A stretch of 64,000 bases of DNA, taken from the NCBI GenBank assembly GCA_964036315.1, contig OZ038496.1, positions 18,141,641 to 18,205,640 of the forward strand. Reading direction: 5' to 3'. A program made the position numbers and the translations under genes. Source of the DNA: Acanthosepion esculentum (lineage: Eukaryota > Mollusca > Cephalopoda > Sepiida > Sepiidae). The first letter of the stretch is position 1. The number at the start of each line of letters is the position of its first letter. Shown here one piece after another: positions 13,501-25,477 of this stretch. The notes under the pieces were generated by a model. That model saw only the letters and a list, made by a program, of their open reading frames with translations. It had not been told where the DNA came from and searched no databases.

Positions 13501-16500
13501 TAGTGCAGCCTATTCTATGGTCAATTTCCTTATCTTCTATACTAAATTTGTTATAACTGATCCATACACCAAGGCAAGGTCTCATCATTTTACAGTTCAA
13601 ACTACCTCTAGTGCAGCCTGTTCTATGTTCAATTTCCTTATCTTCTATACTAAATTTGTTATAACAGATCCATACACCAAGGCAAGGTCTCATCATTTTA
13701 CAGTTCAAACTACCTCTAGTGCAGCCTATTCTATGTTCAATTTCCTTATCTTCTATTCTAGATTTGTTATAAGTGATCCATACACCAAGGCAAGGTCTCA
13801 TCATTTTACAGTTCAAACTACCTCTAGTGCAGCCTATTCTATGGTCAATTTCCTTATCTTCTATACTAAATTTGTTATAACAGATCCATACACCAAGGCA
13901 AGGTCTCATCATTTTACAGTCGAAACTACCTCTAGTGCAGCCTATTCTATGGTCAATTTCCTTATCTTCTATTCTAGATTTGTTATAAGTGATCCATACA
14001 CCAAGGCAAGGTCTCATCATTTTACAGTTCAAACTACCTCTAGTGCAGCCTATTCTATGGTCAATTTCCTTATCTTCTATACTAAATTTGTTATAACTGA
14101 TCCATACACCAAGGCAAGGTCTCATCATTTTACAGTTCAAACTACCTCTAGTGCAGCCTATTCTATGTTCAATTTCCTTATCTTCTATACTAAATTTGTT
14201 ATAACTGATCCATACACCAAGGCAAGGTCTCATCATTTTACAGTTCAAACTACCTCTAGTGCAGCCTATTCTATGGTCAATTTCCTTATCTTCTATACTA
14301 AATTTGTTATAACTGATCCATACACCAAGGCAAGGTCTCATCATTTTACAGTTCAAACTACCTCTAGTGCAGCCTATTCTATATTCAATTTCCTAATCTT
14401 CTATACTAAATTTGTTATAACTGATCCATACACCAAGGCAAGGTCTCATCATTTTACAGTTCAAACTACCTCTAGTGCAGCCTATTCTATGTTCAATTTC
14501 CTTATCTTCTATACTAAATTTGTTATAACTGATCCATACACCAAGGCAAGGTCTCATCATTTTACAGTTCAAACTACCTCTAGTGCAGCCTATTCTATGG
14601 TCAATTTCCTTATCTTCTATACTAAATTTGTTATAACTGATCCATACACCAAGGCAAGGTCTCATCATTTTACAGTTCAAACTACCTCTAGTGCAGCCTA
14701 TTCTATATTCAATTTCCCAATCTTCTATACTAAATTTGTTATAACTGATCCATACACCAAGGCAAGGTCTCATCATTTTACAGTTCAAACTACCTCTAGT
14801 GCAGCCTATTCTATGTTCAATTTCCTTATCTTCTATACTAAATTTGTTATAACTGATCCATACACCAAGGCAAGGTCTCATCATTTTACAGTTCAAACTA
14901 CCTCTAGTGCAGCCTATTCTATGTTCAATTTCCTTATCTTCTATTCTAGATTTGTTATAAGTGATCCATACACCAAGGCAAGGTCTCATCATTTTACAGT
15001 TCAAACTACCTCTAGTGCAGCCTATTCTATGGTCAATTTCCTTATCTTCTATACTAAATTTGTTATAACAGATCCATACACCAAGGCAAGGTCTCATCAT
15101 TTTACAGTTCAAACTACCTCTAGTGCAGCCTATTCTATGGTCAATTTCCTTATCTTCTATTCTAGATTTGTTATAAGTGATCCATACACCAAGGCAAGGT
15201 CTCATCATTTTACAGTTCAAACTACCTCTAGTGCAGCCTATTCTATGGTCAATTTCCTTATCTTCTATACTAAATTTGTTATAACTGATCCATACACCAA
15301 GGCAAGGTCTCATCATTTTACAGTTCAAACTACCTCTAGTGCAGCCTATTCTATGTTCAATTTCCTTATCTTCTATACTAAATTTGTTATAACTGATCCA
15401 TACACCAAGGCAAGGTCTCATCATTTTACAGTTCAAACTACCTCTAGTGCAGCCTATTCTATGGTCAATTTCCTTATCTTCTATACTAAATTTGTTATAA
15501 CTGATCCATACACCAAGGCAAGGTCTCATCATTTTACAGTTCAAACTACCTCTAGTGCAGCCTATTCTATATTCAATTTCCTAATCTTCTATACTAAATT
15601 TGTTATAACTGATCCATACACCAAGGCAAGGTCTCATCATTTTACAGTTCAAACTACCTCTAGTGCAGCCTATTCTATGTTCAATTTCCTTATCTTCTAT
15701 ACTAAATTTGTTATAACTGATCCATACACCAAGGCAAGGTCTCATCATTTTACAGTTCAAACTACCTCTAGTGCAGCCTATTCTATGTTCAATTTCCTTA
15801 TCTTCTATACTAAATTTGTTATAACTGATCCATACACCAAGGCAAGGTCTCATCATTTTACAGTTCAAACTACCTCTAGTGCAGCCTATTCTATGGTCAA
15901 TTTCCTTATCTTCTATACTAAATTTGTTATAACTGATCCATACACCAAGGCAAGGTCTCATCATTTTACAGTTCAAACTACCTCTAGTGCAGCCTATTCT
16001 ATGTTCAATTTCCTTATCTTCTATACTAAATTTGTTATAACTGATCCATACACCAAGGCAAGGTCTCATCATTTTACAGTTCAAACTACCTCTAGTGCAG
16101 CCTATTCTATGGTCAATTTCCCTATCTTCTATTCTAGATTTGTTATAAGTGATCCATACACCAAGGCAAGGTCTCATCATTTTACAGTTCAAACTACCTC
16201 TAGTGCAGCCTATTCTATGGTCAATTTCCTTATCTTCTATTCTAGATTTGTTATAAGTGATCCATACACCAAGGCAAGGTCTCATCATTTTACAGTTCAA
16301 ACTACCTCTAGTGCAGCCTATTCTATGGTCAATTTCCTTATCTTCTATACTAAATTTGTTATAACTGATCCATACACCAAGGCAAGGTCTCATCATTTTA
16401 CAGGTCAAACTACCTCTAGTGCAGCCTATTCTATGTTCAATTTCCTTATCTTCTATACTAAATTTGTTATAACTGATCCATACACCAAGGCAAGGTCTCA

Positions 16501-17676
16501 TCATTTTACAGTTCAAACTACCTCTAGTGCAGCCTATTCTATGGTCAATTTCCTTATCTTCTATTCTAGATTTGTTATAAGTGATCCATACACCAAGGCA
16601 AGGTCTCATCATTTTACAGTTCAAACTACCTCTAGTGCAGCCTATTCTATGGTCAATTTCCTTATCTTCTATACTAAATTTGTTATAACAGATCCATACA
16701 CCAAGGCAAGGTCTCATCATTTTACAGTTCAAACTACCTCTGGTGCAGCCTATTCTATGTTCAATTTCCTTATCTTCTATACTAAATTTGTTATAACTGA
16801 TCCATACACCAAGGCAAGGTCTCATCATTTTACAGTTCAAACTACCTCTAGTGCAGCCTATTCTATGTTCAATTTCCTTATCTTCTATACTAAATTTGTT
16901 ATAACTGATCCATACACCAAGGCAAGGTCTCATCATTTTACAGTTCAAACTACCTCTAGTGCAGCCTATTCTATGTTCAATTTCCTTATCTTCTATACTA
17001 AATTTGTTATAACTGATCCATACACCAAGGCAAGGTCTCATCATTTTACAGTTCAAACTACCTCTAGTGCAGCCTATTCTATGGTCAATTTCCTTATCTT
17101 CTATACTAAATTTGTTATAACTGATCCATACACCAAGGCAAGGTCTCATCATTTTACAGTTCAAACTACCTCTAGTGCAGCCTATTCTATGTTCAATTTC
17201 CTTATCTTCTATACTAAATTTGTTATAACTGATCCATACACCAAGGCAAGGTCTCATCATTTTACAGTTCAAACTACCTCTAGTGCAGCCTATTCTATGT
17301 TCAATTTCCTTATCTTCTATACTAAATTTGTTATAACTGATCCATACACCAAGGCAAGGTCTCATCATTTTACAGTTCAAACTACCTCTGGTGCAGCCTA
17401 TTCTATGTTCAATTTCCTTATCTTCTATTCTAAGTTTGTTATAACTGATCCATACACCAAGGCAAGGTCTCATCATTTTACAGTTCAAACTACCTCTAGT
17501 GCAGCCTATTCTATGGTCAATTTCCTTATCTTCTATACTAAATTTGTTATAACTGATCCATACACCAAGGCAAGGTCTCATCATTTTACAGTTCAAACTA
17601 CCTCTAGTGCAGCCTATTCTATGTTCAATTTCCTTATCTTCAGTACTAAATTTGTTATAACTGATCCATATACCAA
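1501..17676. repeat. 108-bp satellite array, about 150 copies
   Basis: A 108-bp monomer repeats head to tail for 16.18 kb. The phase never slips: marker variants lie at exact multiples of 108 (for example ACAGGTCAA at about 9814, 12082 and 16402). The consensus is about 35% G+C and lacks CpG; the few CpGs are single mutations (about 9405 and 13921). Monomers differ at a small set of positions. A linked block (TATTCTAGA...AAGTGAT against TATACTAAA...AACTGAT or AACAGAT) behaves as a cassette, and a G/T site follows the conserved ATG. Monomers carrying CTATACACC and AGGTGTCAT occur only in the left third (3.4-6.6 kb). The left edge is a partial monomer at 1501. The right edge decays at 17,640-17,676. 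This is satellite DNA homogenised by unequal exchange or conversion. Confidence 0.97.
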
Positions 17677-17704
17677 TGTATTTGAAGTGTTTAATATTTA
17701 TTAA
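1529..17704 (+). other. Satellite-spanning open frame, not called as a gene
   Basis: Because 108 is divisible by three and the consensus has no stop in this frame, the plus strand reads open for about 5,390 codons. The one stop is TAA at 6362-6364, from a two-base change in one monomer. Each 36-residue unit begins M(V/F)NFLIFY and ends TTSSAAYS. A frame on the opposite strand is also open for long stretches (units with CKMMRPCLGVW and IEDKEI), cut mainly where CCATAC became CTATAC. Most monomer differences change amino acids in both frames, which argues against purifying selection on either protein. There is no visible promoter, unique coding exon or recognised domain. A coding role is possible but unsupported. 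Confidence 0.5.
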
Positions 17705-19435
17705 TTCCACATTCTGAATTTCACAGCTTTCATTTCAGTAAAAGATAATAGTTTATTTTTTGGAAATGTTTATTTTGAGTTCATGGAATTTTTGTTAAAG
17801 GATGTTGATTTTTTTTGTTCAAGATAATTCTTATCCAAACTATGGATATATATATATAACAAAGATATGTTATGTGAAATTCCTTTCATCGAGGCTCACA
17901 AAAACTTTTCTCGCTCAGGCATTAAAAAATAAAAGAATTATAGCCTTATTCTGAATGGTTACGTGAAAGATAAATCCATAAGAGGAATTAATTAAATTCT
18001 CTCCTCATAAATTCTTGTATGAAGATCAAGCAAATAAAATGTTTAACTACAAAATGTTGTTTCTTTTTACAATCTTTGTTGTTAGTGAATACATTTGTGT
18101 TGTCAACATTCATTTGCATCAGGTTTTTTTTTACATAAAAGAAAAAATAGATTTCATTTATTCATCTAAGTGACCAGTGAAGAAATACAATGAAATGTAG
18201 AACATGTATTTGTGAAAAAAAAAACTTGTTTTATTATATGGCTTTTTTTTAAGCAAATATTTCTCTATCTTACTCACTGATAATAAAAGAGAAATTATAG
18301 CCTTACTCTGAATGGTTACAAATGGTAATTATTACTATCAAAGATCAATCCAGACAGAAAAAAAAAAATTGACACCCTCCATTTCCCTTGAAGAGCAGTT
18401 TTTGCAAAGTTAAAATCTTCCCCTTGGTCCAGGGCCAGCACATCTTACTACTGAAACCCTGCCCAGAGGTTGTGCCTGCATATTTTGGGGCCCTGTTTTG
18501 GCCTCTGCACTGTTTTATGGTCATCCACTATGTTTTTTTTATTATTTTTAAACTGATGTTACATTGTCAGACATCAAATAATAATATACATCTTGTATCT
18601 GCATGGCCGGCTTTGGTGCATACTACACAGGAACCTCCAACAAGGTTGGAGCCACAAAAGGGCGAGTTTCAGCAGTTTTTTTTGCTTTTGTACTTTTTTT
18701 TGTCAGTCATCAACAAAAATTATCAACAGGGCCAGTGCTTACTAGCCTGAATCTCTCAACCATGTGGGGACTCTATGCCTACTTGTGATGGACAGAAGTC
18801 TTAATTTCAGTGGCACTTGTTTTTTTAAATTGTAATTTTCTTTCCAAACAGTTCTTTTAAATCAATTACGAGGGTAACATAAATTGGTAAAATGATTTTT
18901 ATTCCAAGATCATCCACTATGGAGGATCTCTGATATTATTTTTTTAAATAGTCATGCTAACCAGAAATCCATGTCTAGTAATTAAAATAAAATTTCTAGT
19001 CCCTATTTTTTACATTTCTAGAAAGATAAAACTGAGAAAATGATCTCTTAAACAAAATGTTTAAAGATTTCAACATATGAAAAATTTTCCTGAAAACTGA
19101 AATACTGTTTTTAAAACAAATTTTTAAGACAATCCCGTTTGTGTTGTTGGAATCTTCGTAAAACATTTACTTAATGGAAATGTAAAAATTTGTAACTTAC
19201 ATATTTTTTTTAATTAAATTTAGTCATGAAAATATTAGTGGTTATTACAAAAAAAAATATTTTCTCAGATTTTTTAAAAAAAAACCTACTCATTATAAAA
19301 GTAAATAATTAATGAATATGTACTGAAATTTTAATTTAAATTGGATAATTCTCTGATTTTTGGTAATTTAAAAAAAAGTAATGTCCTTCCCACTAAATTT
19401 GCTTTCGGGAGACTGTGAGGCCCCCAGGTTGGGAA
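17677..19435. other. A+T-rich spacer with a local direct repeat
   Basis: No gene is recognised. A direct repeat sharing TTATAGCCTTA(T/C)TCTGAATGGTTAC occurs at about 17,938-17,962 and 18,295-18,318, about 357 bp apart. Two short G+C-richer islands (18,420-18,500 and 18,600-18,650) may belong to the repeat at 19.44 kb. The rest is homopolymer-rich sequence. Confidence 0.6.
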
Positions 19436-19525
19436 ACTTTGATATCAACAAGTAGTAGAGTGAGGGGCCCTGTATCAATGTTTAGGTGGGGGTGCAGAAA
19501 CCCTAGCACCAGCCCTGAGTATGCC
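19436..19525 (+). repeat. Unclassified dispersed repeat, copy 1
   Basis: The string GGGGCCCTGTATCAATGTTT followed by GTGGGGGTGCAG and CACCAGCCCTGAG resembles 46,880-46,940 and 47,070-47,135, which share CTGTATCAT-GATTT, GGGG-GCA and CACCAGCTCTG-like blocks. The family and full length are unknown. Confidence 0.4.
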
Positions 19526-19670
19526 TAACAAATTTGATTGATCCACATGAAACTGATGAAAGGAGTGAACAAACTCTTCCCAATTACATCTGAGGGAAGT
19601 GGAAAGTTCTTGGCCTGACCAAGATGGGATTCTGACATAAACTCTTCTTTTGTATGCCTTTTCCATACTG

Positions 19671-19945
19671 GATGTTTGGTGATCATGTCTCTACAGCTTT
19701 CTATTTTTCATAGCTCTCAGCAATATTTGTCTTTTTAAATAATGAGGAAAGAGGGGTCGAAGAATTTGCCACCCTACGGGAAACAGGGACAGAAGAAAGC
19801 AGCAGATAACACACCTAATGAGCTTTTATAAATGGGTAGCAAAACAGAGATTGGAGGGACAGTAAGAAGGCAAATATTGCTGAGAGGAAATTATGGAGAG
19901 TTATGATTGACCACATTCCATAGGAGAAGTAGAAGCTTAGTACGA
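19671..19945. mobile_element. LINE-A tail fragments in opposite orientations
   Basis: Bases 19,671-19,737 read on the minus strand as the last part of the LINE-A 3' end (GGTGATCATGTCTCTACAG block). Bases 19,738-19,945 read on the plus strand as an overlapping part of the same tail (AATGAGGAAAGAGGGGTCGA through GAGAGTTATGATTGACCACA). The head-to-head arrangement suggests two insertions or a twin-priming-type inversion. Confidence 0.55.
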
Positions 19946-20045
19946 AAGTACAGTGTCCAATGACTGCTCCTCATATGATCACTGTCTACCCTGGTTCATA
20001 ACTAGACGGGTCTCCGCTTGGGAATACCAGGTGCTGTAAGCTTGG

Positions 20046-20235
20046 ATATGTGGGAGGTGTAATGGATAATGGCTTGGAATTTTTAATTGGAGAGCCATGT
20101 TCCAATTCCAGTTGGGGTCATTATATTAACTTATGCACAAATACCTTTGGTAAAGGTAAGAATCCACTAATTCTCCACTTAACTATGGGATAATTAGTAA
20201 GATTGTATCACTAAAAGATTATTATCACAAAAAAA
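20046..20235 (+). mobile_element. tRNA-derived SINE, Arg-like head
   Basis: The head GGTGTAATGGATAATGGCTT resembles a tRNA-Arg A-box region, and GTTCCAATTCCAG resembles a B box. The body continues with TTATGCACAAATACCTTTGG and a GGGATAATTAGTAAGA block. That block is repeated at about 20,340-20,380 and appears in related form near 32.2-32.3 kb. A better preserved head of the same type is at 44,028. Confidence 0.55.
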
Positions 20236-20551
20236 ACTCCTACAATGTGAAAATATTTTCTGGCTTTATATAAACTGCAAAGGGTTGATAAGCTGTAGAA
20301 AAAGAATCAGTCAGTCAAGAAAGCTCTTCTCCCACAGTTATGGGTTAATTAGTAAACACTCGTATCACTAAGACCATTATAATTGACAAAATAAAAATAC
20401 AATTGCATACAAAATATTTAGATTTCAGCAGTAAATAACCCATGGAGTTTGATATACAGCTAAAAAAACAACCAACGGTGCCCAGTGAGAATCAACTTCC
20501 CTTTGATATGCCAGGATATCATTAAATTGCATTCTACTGCTGAGGTATAAG

Positions 20552-20839
20552 CTACAAAGTAATTTCGTTTAAATATTTATGATGCATACTGTGTACAGTG
20601 GGGCTATGTGGCTTTTTGCCGGTAGGTTTGTATTCAAGCTGTTGAAATGTCTCGGCATAATGGAAATAGTCATAAGAGAAGTTCAGAATCAATTTGCCTT
20701 TTGAAGTTAAAACATGAACTTCCATTTCTGTTACTGTAAATGCCATAATCAAAGTGCTCGGTGCTACAACTCCCGTTGTTTGATTCCAAGATATTTTCTT
20801 CTTTTGATATTTAAACGTTGCTGTAAATGTTAACAACAT
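20552..20839 (-). other. Unassigned open frame, probably spurious
   Basis: A 95-codon frame lies in otherwise featureless DNA. I recognise no domain, signal or homologue, and composition is as in the surroundings. It is listed only so that the interval 20,240-20,960 is accounted for. Confidence 0.1.
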
Positions 20840-20963
20840 GGTGTCAATTGCAAGTATCGGTGAATTGTTCTTAAAACAGTCAGAGGACGCAAATGTAATG
20901 TAGCTGTAATGAATGAATATTCAGCTTCAAACATGAAGAATCAATGACTTAAAGGTTATCTAT

Positions 20964-20974
20964 CTATCTATCTA

Positions 20975-21020
<46 letters not shown>

Positions 21021-21040
21021 TGTGAGAAATAGACATATAA

Positions 21041-21087
<47 letters not shown>

Positions 21088-21107
21088 TGTGAGAAATAGA
21101 CATATAA

Positions 21108-21170
<63 letters not shown>

Positions 21171-21394
21171 TGTGAGAAATAGACATATAAGTATATATAT
21201 ATATATATATATATATAAAGAGAAAGACATGAAAAATAAACCTATAAGTATGCATAGTGAGAGAGATAGACATGTATATATATATATATATATGAAGAGA
21301 GATATAGATGAAGATATATATATATATATATATATATAAAGAACTTACATAAAATATATAGACAACACTTATCTATATTATTTAATGAAACATG

Positions 21395-21441
<47 letters not shown>

Positions 21442-21461
21442 GAAGAGAGATATAGATGAAG

Positions 21462-21498
<37 letters not shown>

Positions 21499-21576
21499 CA
21501 GACATGAGAAATAGACATAAGTATATATAGTGAGAGAGACGTATATATGTATGTGCATATACATAAATGTATATGT

Positions 21577-21612
<36 letters not shown>

Positions 21613-21647
21613 TCATGTATCTATGTTCATATATATGTATCTATGTG

Positions 21648-21688
<41 letters not shown>

Positions 21689-21695
21689 GAATACA
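20964..21695. repeat. Compound TA/GA/TGTGAGAAATAGACATA minisatellite
   Basis: Runs of (TA)n alternate with (GA)n and a conserved block TGTGAGAAATAGACATATAA, seen at about 21,020, 21,088 and 21,172, with diverged copies near 21,228 and 21,500. A second block, GAAGAGAGATATAGATGAAG, occurs near 21,293 and 21,441. The tract ends in (TA)n and (CA)n. Open frames here are microsatellite artefacts. Confidence 0.9.
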
Positions 21696-22282
21696 TGTGT
21701 TTGAATGTACATTTATCTGGGTGCATGCATTCTACTTATATTTTTGTATGAATACAATGGTGAACATGTCCATATGTAAATAGATATTGTTAATAAATTT
21801 TAGTCTGTAATCCTTTGTATATCCATGTAAATGTATATAATATACTTAAATATGTCATGATATTATTTTATAATGCGCCCCCCCCCATATCAGTGGACTG
21901 CTCCACTATCATTAGAGTATGATATAAACATTAATATTTAAATACAAAGTAAGCAAAATGTAACCAACCCCTGTTTTAGACCATAGTTCCATAAGGACCT
22001 ATTTAAATCAACATGAAAATTTACCAATTTTTATATGCAATAAACTCATTGAAAGCACAAATATAATACAAAAGTCTCATTGTAAAAAGTGTCTAAATAT
22101 AACTGAAGCCTTCATCAGGAAACCTAAAAAAACAATCTTCACTAGCACCAACTACGAGCACAACCACAATATACTAAGAATTAAAATGTGTCTACCAGTC
22201 AACAACTTACACACCATTTACATTAGCACAACCAAAATCCTTGAGAATAGCTAAAGGATTAATGAAAAGCATTCCCTGTGTT

Positions 22283-22350
22283 GTGTCCATTCAGGATGCA
22301 GCGATCATTGCTCTCCACAGTTTCCTACCATTTGTAGCTCTTTATAACTT
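22283..22350 (-). mobile_element. LINE-A 3' terminal fragment
   Basis: The block GGATGCAGCGATCATTGCTC with CTCCACAGTTTCCTACC matches the minus-strand form of the LINE-A 3' terminus seen four times in a row at 44.3-44.8 kb. Confidence 0.5.
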
Positions 22351-22436
22351 TTGTTATTTTGTTATGGATATATAAGTAGTTTTAATTGAATTCATATAAA
22401 TTCGTTACTGGTTAAATTATCAAATTTTATTTTATT

Positions 22437-22850
22437 TCATTTTTCCTTCTCCTCTTCTATCCTCCAACCCTTTTCCTTCTTCTCCTCTCCTACCTTCTTT
22501 TCCACTCATACTCCTCATTACCTTCTTCTCTTCCTTCCCTCCTCCTATTCTCCTTCTCCTCCTTTCTCTCCTGCCTCCTATACTCCTACCTTTCTCCCCT
22601 GCCTCCTATATTCCCCCTTTCTCCTCTGCCTCCTATACTCCTACCTTTCTCCCCTGCCTCCTATATTCCCCCTTTCTCCTCTGCCTCCTATACTCCTCCC
22701 TTTCTCCCCTGCCTCCTAGACTCCCACTTTCTCCCCTGCCTTCTAGACTCCTCCTCATTTTCTTCTCCCCATCATGTCCCACCTTCTTCTTCTCTCCTCC
22801 ACCTCCTCTTCCTCCATCTCCATCTGTGACCATCTCCAGAATCATTGTGT
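22437..22850. repeat. Pyrimidine-rich tract with 28+27-bp minisatellite
   Basis: About 400 bp are almost pure C/T on the plus strand. Within 22,571-22,760 the phrase CTGCCTCCTA starts at about 22571, 22599, 22626, 22654, 22681 and 22709, an alternating 28/27-bp spacing (55-bp dimer). A diverged unit follows at 22736. Confidence 0.85.
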
Positions 22851-22964
22851 TTACTAGGCCATTACTCTATCACACTGACCCAATACATGTTATTAGGGGC
22901 TGGATGTGACACACTTGGATGTTCATGTCTACTATTGATTCATGTGGGCCCAAGAAGATTTGTG

Positions 22965-23060
22965 AGTAAGTATATGAACCCAACTGGAATTCAAACTCGG
23001 CTGTTTGATTCCTCATTTTGAGATGTTATCCATTAGACCACCACACATCCCAGCCTCCAG
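22965..23060 (-). mobile_element. tRNA-derived SINE head, Arg-like
   Basis: On the minus strand this reads GGTCTAATGGATAACATCTC followed by GAGGAATCAAACAGCCGAGT and TTGAATTCC. That matches the A box, central part and B box of the copy at 44,028-44,095. A separate B-box-like piece (GCCGAGTTCAAATTCCC on the minus strand) lies near 23,455-23,475. Confidence 0.6.
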
Positions 23061-24537
23061 CACCTGGTTTTCCCAAACATTCATTCATCAAGGTTCTGTC
23101 CAGGCTCAACATTGCTTAACTCAAGTAATCAAATCAGAAATGCCAACCTTTTATTGAGTGCAAAAACTAAAAGGCAAAACTGAATAAATTGTGAAATTCT
23201 TGTGGAGTTGAGAGTAACAACTTCACCTTGGTGGGTGGTGTGGTTATGTTTTCTGTAGCAAGTACAGGTAAAGTTATTATCCCTTTGCCAACGAGTTGCA
23301 AATTCAGAGTTGTTCATCTCTTAAACTGGTTGCCAATCAAGGCAAGAGAGTTCAGTCTGCCTTTCTATTTAACCCCTAGCTGGGTAGGGATAGAGATGGA
23401 TTCATACCTTTCCGAAGGGTATTTGTGCAAAAATGAATGCCAATAGCTTTGGAGGGAATTTGAACTCGGCTTAACTTTTTGCATTGATAACAGCTACACT
23501 GCAAACATATCCCAAACTGACTAAGCCATATTTAAAACCTTAAAATGCTCTGAATTCTTTGCCTTTTCTATTCCTGATACCTTCATGTTGTGGTTGTAAA
23601 TTGCAGAAATAGACACGGGAATTTCTGCAAGGCTTTCTCCAAAAATGTAATGGAATTTCATCTTCTGGGTCTTTTTTTATTGTCACTGTTGATCGTAAAG
23701 AAACGGGGGAAAGAATTAATTACTGTGACACTACAAGAATGAGCAATAAAACCACTTTCAGTTGAAGTACCTTATTGGGCAGCATATAAGATGACGACCA
23801 CAAATATTGACATTAAATATTACAGTACTCGTGTACCAGTTCTGTCAAAAATGATTGCAACTGTTAGTTTTAATAGTGAGATGCAATAAAACAAAAGTCT
23901 TGCAAAAATGTATTGAGATTCAATAAAACAGAGATAAAGAATTCATAACTAAAATAGAAGCCAATGAAGCGTTTAATTAATCCATTCCCTTTATAATTTT
24001 TAGACGTTCGTTGGTATCTATGATACATTGACTACTCCTGGTATTATATAAATCAATTTTGGCTCAATATCTTGTTAAAAATTTTATGTATTTAATATAA
24101 CAGTGAAATGGAAATATCTTTTGCAAGAAAAAGAATCAGAAAGATGTGACAACGAAGTCGATTTCAAGACCGACTTGAAGCAAGATGATCACTTAATGGT
24201 CAAAGTTATCTGAGTGCCTCACATGAAAGGCTTGAACAAAAAAGCCTGCAATCTAAGAAATGTAAGAGTAAAGGAAATGATTGATGAAATGACTCATTTT
24301 GCTTAGGAAGTAATTTCGTCTAAATGCAGATAAATATTTTATTTGTATAGATTATTAAAACAACGGAAGTAATCACACATAAATTTACTTACGTTGATTT
24401 ACCTCCTTCCCACTAGAGATGGGACAGGAAATATATAAATTCAGTGTTGTCAGTTTTATTTGAGACTGTATCTGGATAAGAGTTTTACTTTAGATTTAGG
24501 CAAGTTATCTGTTGGTTCCACCTATGTTTTTATTTCT
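23061..24537. other. Spacer without recognised gene
   Basis: Apart from the B-box-like piece near 23,460 and a block at about 23,300-23,390 (GGTTGCCAATCAAGGCAAGA), I see nothing. That block weakly resembles 53,780-53,850 and 54,020-54,100, possibly an old dispersed repeat. Confidence 0.4.
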
Positions 24538-24541
24538 CTTT

Positions 24542-24631
<90 letters not shown>
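24538..24631. repeat. (CA)n(TA)n microsatellite
   Basis: A run of CA dinucleotides passes directly into TA dinucleotides. It abuts the left side of the fold-back element at 24,632. The second copy of that element (54.8-55.0 kb) also has a CA-type run on the equivalent side. Confidence 0.95.
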
Positions 24632-24635
<4 letters not shown>

Positions 24636-24834
24636 GAAATATAGTATTAAGGTGTGCTATATTTATGGGATAAAGTGCTCAATGTCGGAGAGAGCGTATG
24701 TAAATATAAAAGTGAACATTGAATTCAACACTCAGAGGTGACAGGCTGTTTTATGCTGAACACAATTGTCAGGCCTGATGATTGCATCTAACATGAAACA
24801 GCCTGTCACTCCTGAGTGTTGGCTTCAATGTTCA

Positions 24835-24840
<6 letters not shown>
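24632..24840 (+). mobile_element. Short fold-back element with hammerhead-like core, copy 1
   Basis: The element has a 75-bp unique 5' part (24,632-24,706) and a 133-bp imperfect hairpin (24,707-24,839). The outer arms are AAAAGTGAACATTGAATTCA and its near-complement at the right end. A copy in opposite orientation lies at 54,826-55,048, sharing both parts. The hairpin half facing right contains CTGATGA (24775-24781), GAAA (24795-24798), a possible 3-bp stem III (ACA/TGT) and a GTC triplet (24805-24807), in hammerhead order. Stem II and stem I are poorly paired here. A (TA)n tail follows at 24,838-24,877, as in the other copy. Confidence 0.75.
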
Positions 24841-24878
<38 letters not shown>

Positions 24879-24879
24879 A

Positions 24880-25260
24880 TGGTGACTGTCAACTCACAAA
24901 GTGAGTATGACCATCACTGACATGTCCAGCCCTTCACTTAACTCCCCCCACACCACACTGCATTCATCAATTGTATGGACAACAGTGGCTCATAAAGCCA
25001 GTCATCGATCTGCATTTCTGGTCACATATGTGGCATATCAAATCATCTCTGGGTGATGACTTTGATCATCATCTTCACTTCCAATGTACCCTTTCATATG
25101 CCTTGTCAGGCCCAACCTGGACTTGCACACCCTAGTGAAGGTTGGGCATTCAAAGCATGCCATTATGAAATTGTCATATTCAATAGAATCTTGGTGTGAT
25201 TTCTGGTGACTGAGCAGATATACACACATCTGATATATGAAATAATCAAATAGACGCTTG
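24880..25260 (-). pseudogene. LINE ORF C-terminus with Cys/His finger motifs, broken
   Basis: The minus strand encodes CFECPTFTRVCKSRLGLTRH, which resembles the zinc-finger-like C-terminal motif of some animal LINE polyproteins (C..C or C...C followed by SR.GL..H). After a frameshift near 25,045 a second motif, ICHICDQKCRSMTGFMSH, follows in another frame. The rest reads as a 3' untranslated tail ending beside the TA run at 24,838-24,877. It is a 5'-truncated relic. The Cys/His spacing could also come from a host C2H2 gene, but the frameshift and lack of flanking exons favour a transposon. Confidence 0.5.
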
Positions 25261-25477
25261 CATAATATCAAATAATCAATAAGCGTTCAAATACTTAAGA
25301 TGGTAAGGGATCACGTGTCCAATGCTAGAAAACAAATACAAGTAAATAATTCATATGGCTTGCAATGGTCAGGTGGAAACCTATTATATAGAATAGAGTT
25401 TACTAATGAATATGTAACTCAAAGTTGTGTAATTTGCATATAGAAATGTTATATATTTAATTACTTGTGTGTGTGTA

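Noticed and set aside
6542..14356. A 2,604-residue minus-strand gene
   Set aside because: It is the opposite-strand open frame of the same satellite, delimited by monomer variants that create stops rather than by gene structure.
25038..25271. A host C2H2 zinc-finger exon
   Set aside because: The finger-like motif resembles LINE polyprotein C-termini, the next motif is in another frame, and no further fingers or exons are near.
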